A stretch of 64,000 nucleotides of DNA from Effrenium voratum. Lineage: Eukaryota; Sar; Dinophyceae; Suessiales; Symbiodiniaceae. Position 1 is the first letter of the stretch, and each line of letters starts with the position of its first letter. Made by a program: the position numbers and the translations under genes. The stretch lies in NCBI GenBank assembly GCA_963377175.1, contig CAUJNA010003799.1:222501-286500 (forward strand), written 5' to 3'. Positions 63,744 through 64,000 of the stretch are shown piece by piece. The notes under the pieces were generated by a model. It was not told the origin of the DNA and searched no databases. It worked only from the letters and a program-made list of their open reading frames with translations.

Positions 63744-63892
63744 GTGTTGATCCCGGATTAAGCAGAACCCCGGAGGTGTTCCCCTCCAAGAGTGGTCTGA
63801 CTCCCACAAAAGCCACGGACACCCAGCCATATAAACCATATAAACCACCCATATAAACCAACATGGGTTTATTAAACCCGGGGTCAACATTC
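63744..63892. mobile_element. Family C element
   Basis: TGTTGATCCCGGATTAAGCA at the left and ATTAAACCCGGGGTCAACAT at the right; interior CATATAAACCATATAAACC duplicated. Confidence 0.8.
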
Positions 63893-64000
63893 GCTTCATA
63901 GGTGTCCTTTTTAGGTTAGCTTGGTTAGAAGTAGATGGGTTCCATTGGCTTAGATTGGTTTCATTCCATTTGCAAGGGCCTTCTATGTTACCAGAAGGAC

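Overview
The window looks like nuclear DNA of a dinoflagellate alga. Coding sequence occurs only as short, GC-rich exons of about 30-120 bases, ending mostly in G or C at third codon positions. They are separated by introns of 0.4-2 kb that are full of short inverted-repeat elements. Where adjacent exons can be joined with confidence, introns begin GC, GA or GT and end AG followed by G, a splice signature established for dinoflagellates. No prokaryote-like operon, rRNA, tRNA or CRISPR array was seen. All exons lie on the + strand.

Region 1 (1-42,037) holds about 30 candidate exons of at least one long gene that starts before the window. The last exon ends in TGA at 42,035-42,037. I do not recognise the protein. 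Some exons read like beta-strands of C2-type domains and others are Ala/Pro/Ser-rich linker, but this is weak. It could be more than one gene.

Region 2 (42,038-43,214) is a short intergenic spacer carrying repeats.

Region 3 (43,215 to at least 62,957) is the clearest gene: a secreted copper-dependent lytic polysaccharide monooxygenase (LPMO, Chitin_bind_3/LPMO_10-like). Seventeen exons can be chained, with reading phase kept across the chosen junctions (the exon 8-9 join is the least certain). They give a signal peptide; a mature N-terminal His; the catalytic module with HHQGHYEF, the LTCTSCTLQW segment and EFWNCADI; a Thr/Ser linker; two PAN/apple domains; and the first part of a fungal-type cellulose-binding module (CBM1). 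The product probably acts outside the cell or in the thecal/cell-wall compartment on cellulose or a related polysaccharide. The two genes are head-to-tail on the same strand, as is common in dinoflagellates.

The non-coding bulk is dominated by at least eight families of 70-180 bp elements with terminal inverted repeats (called A to K here). They lie in introns and the spacer, sometimes tandem or nested, and resemble MITEs/introners. A separate AT-rich unit of about 1.9 kb (25.06-27.0 kb) has long inverted ends and a nested palindrome cluster. Simple repeats are frequent: ACAG/AAAG, CTTT/GTTT, TA, GGGGGTCT and a 53-bp tandem.
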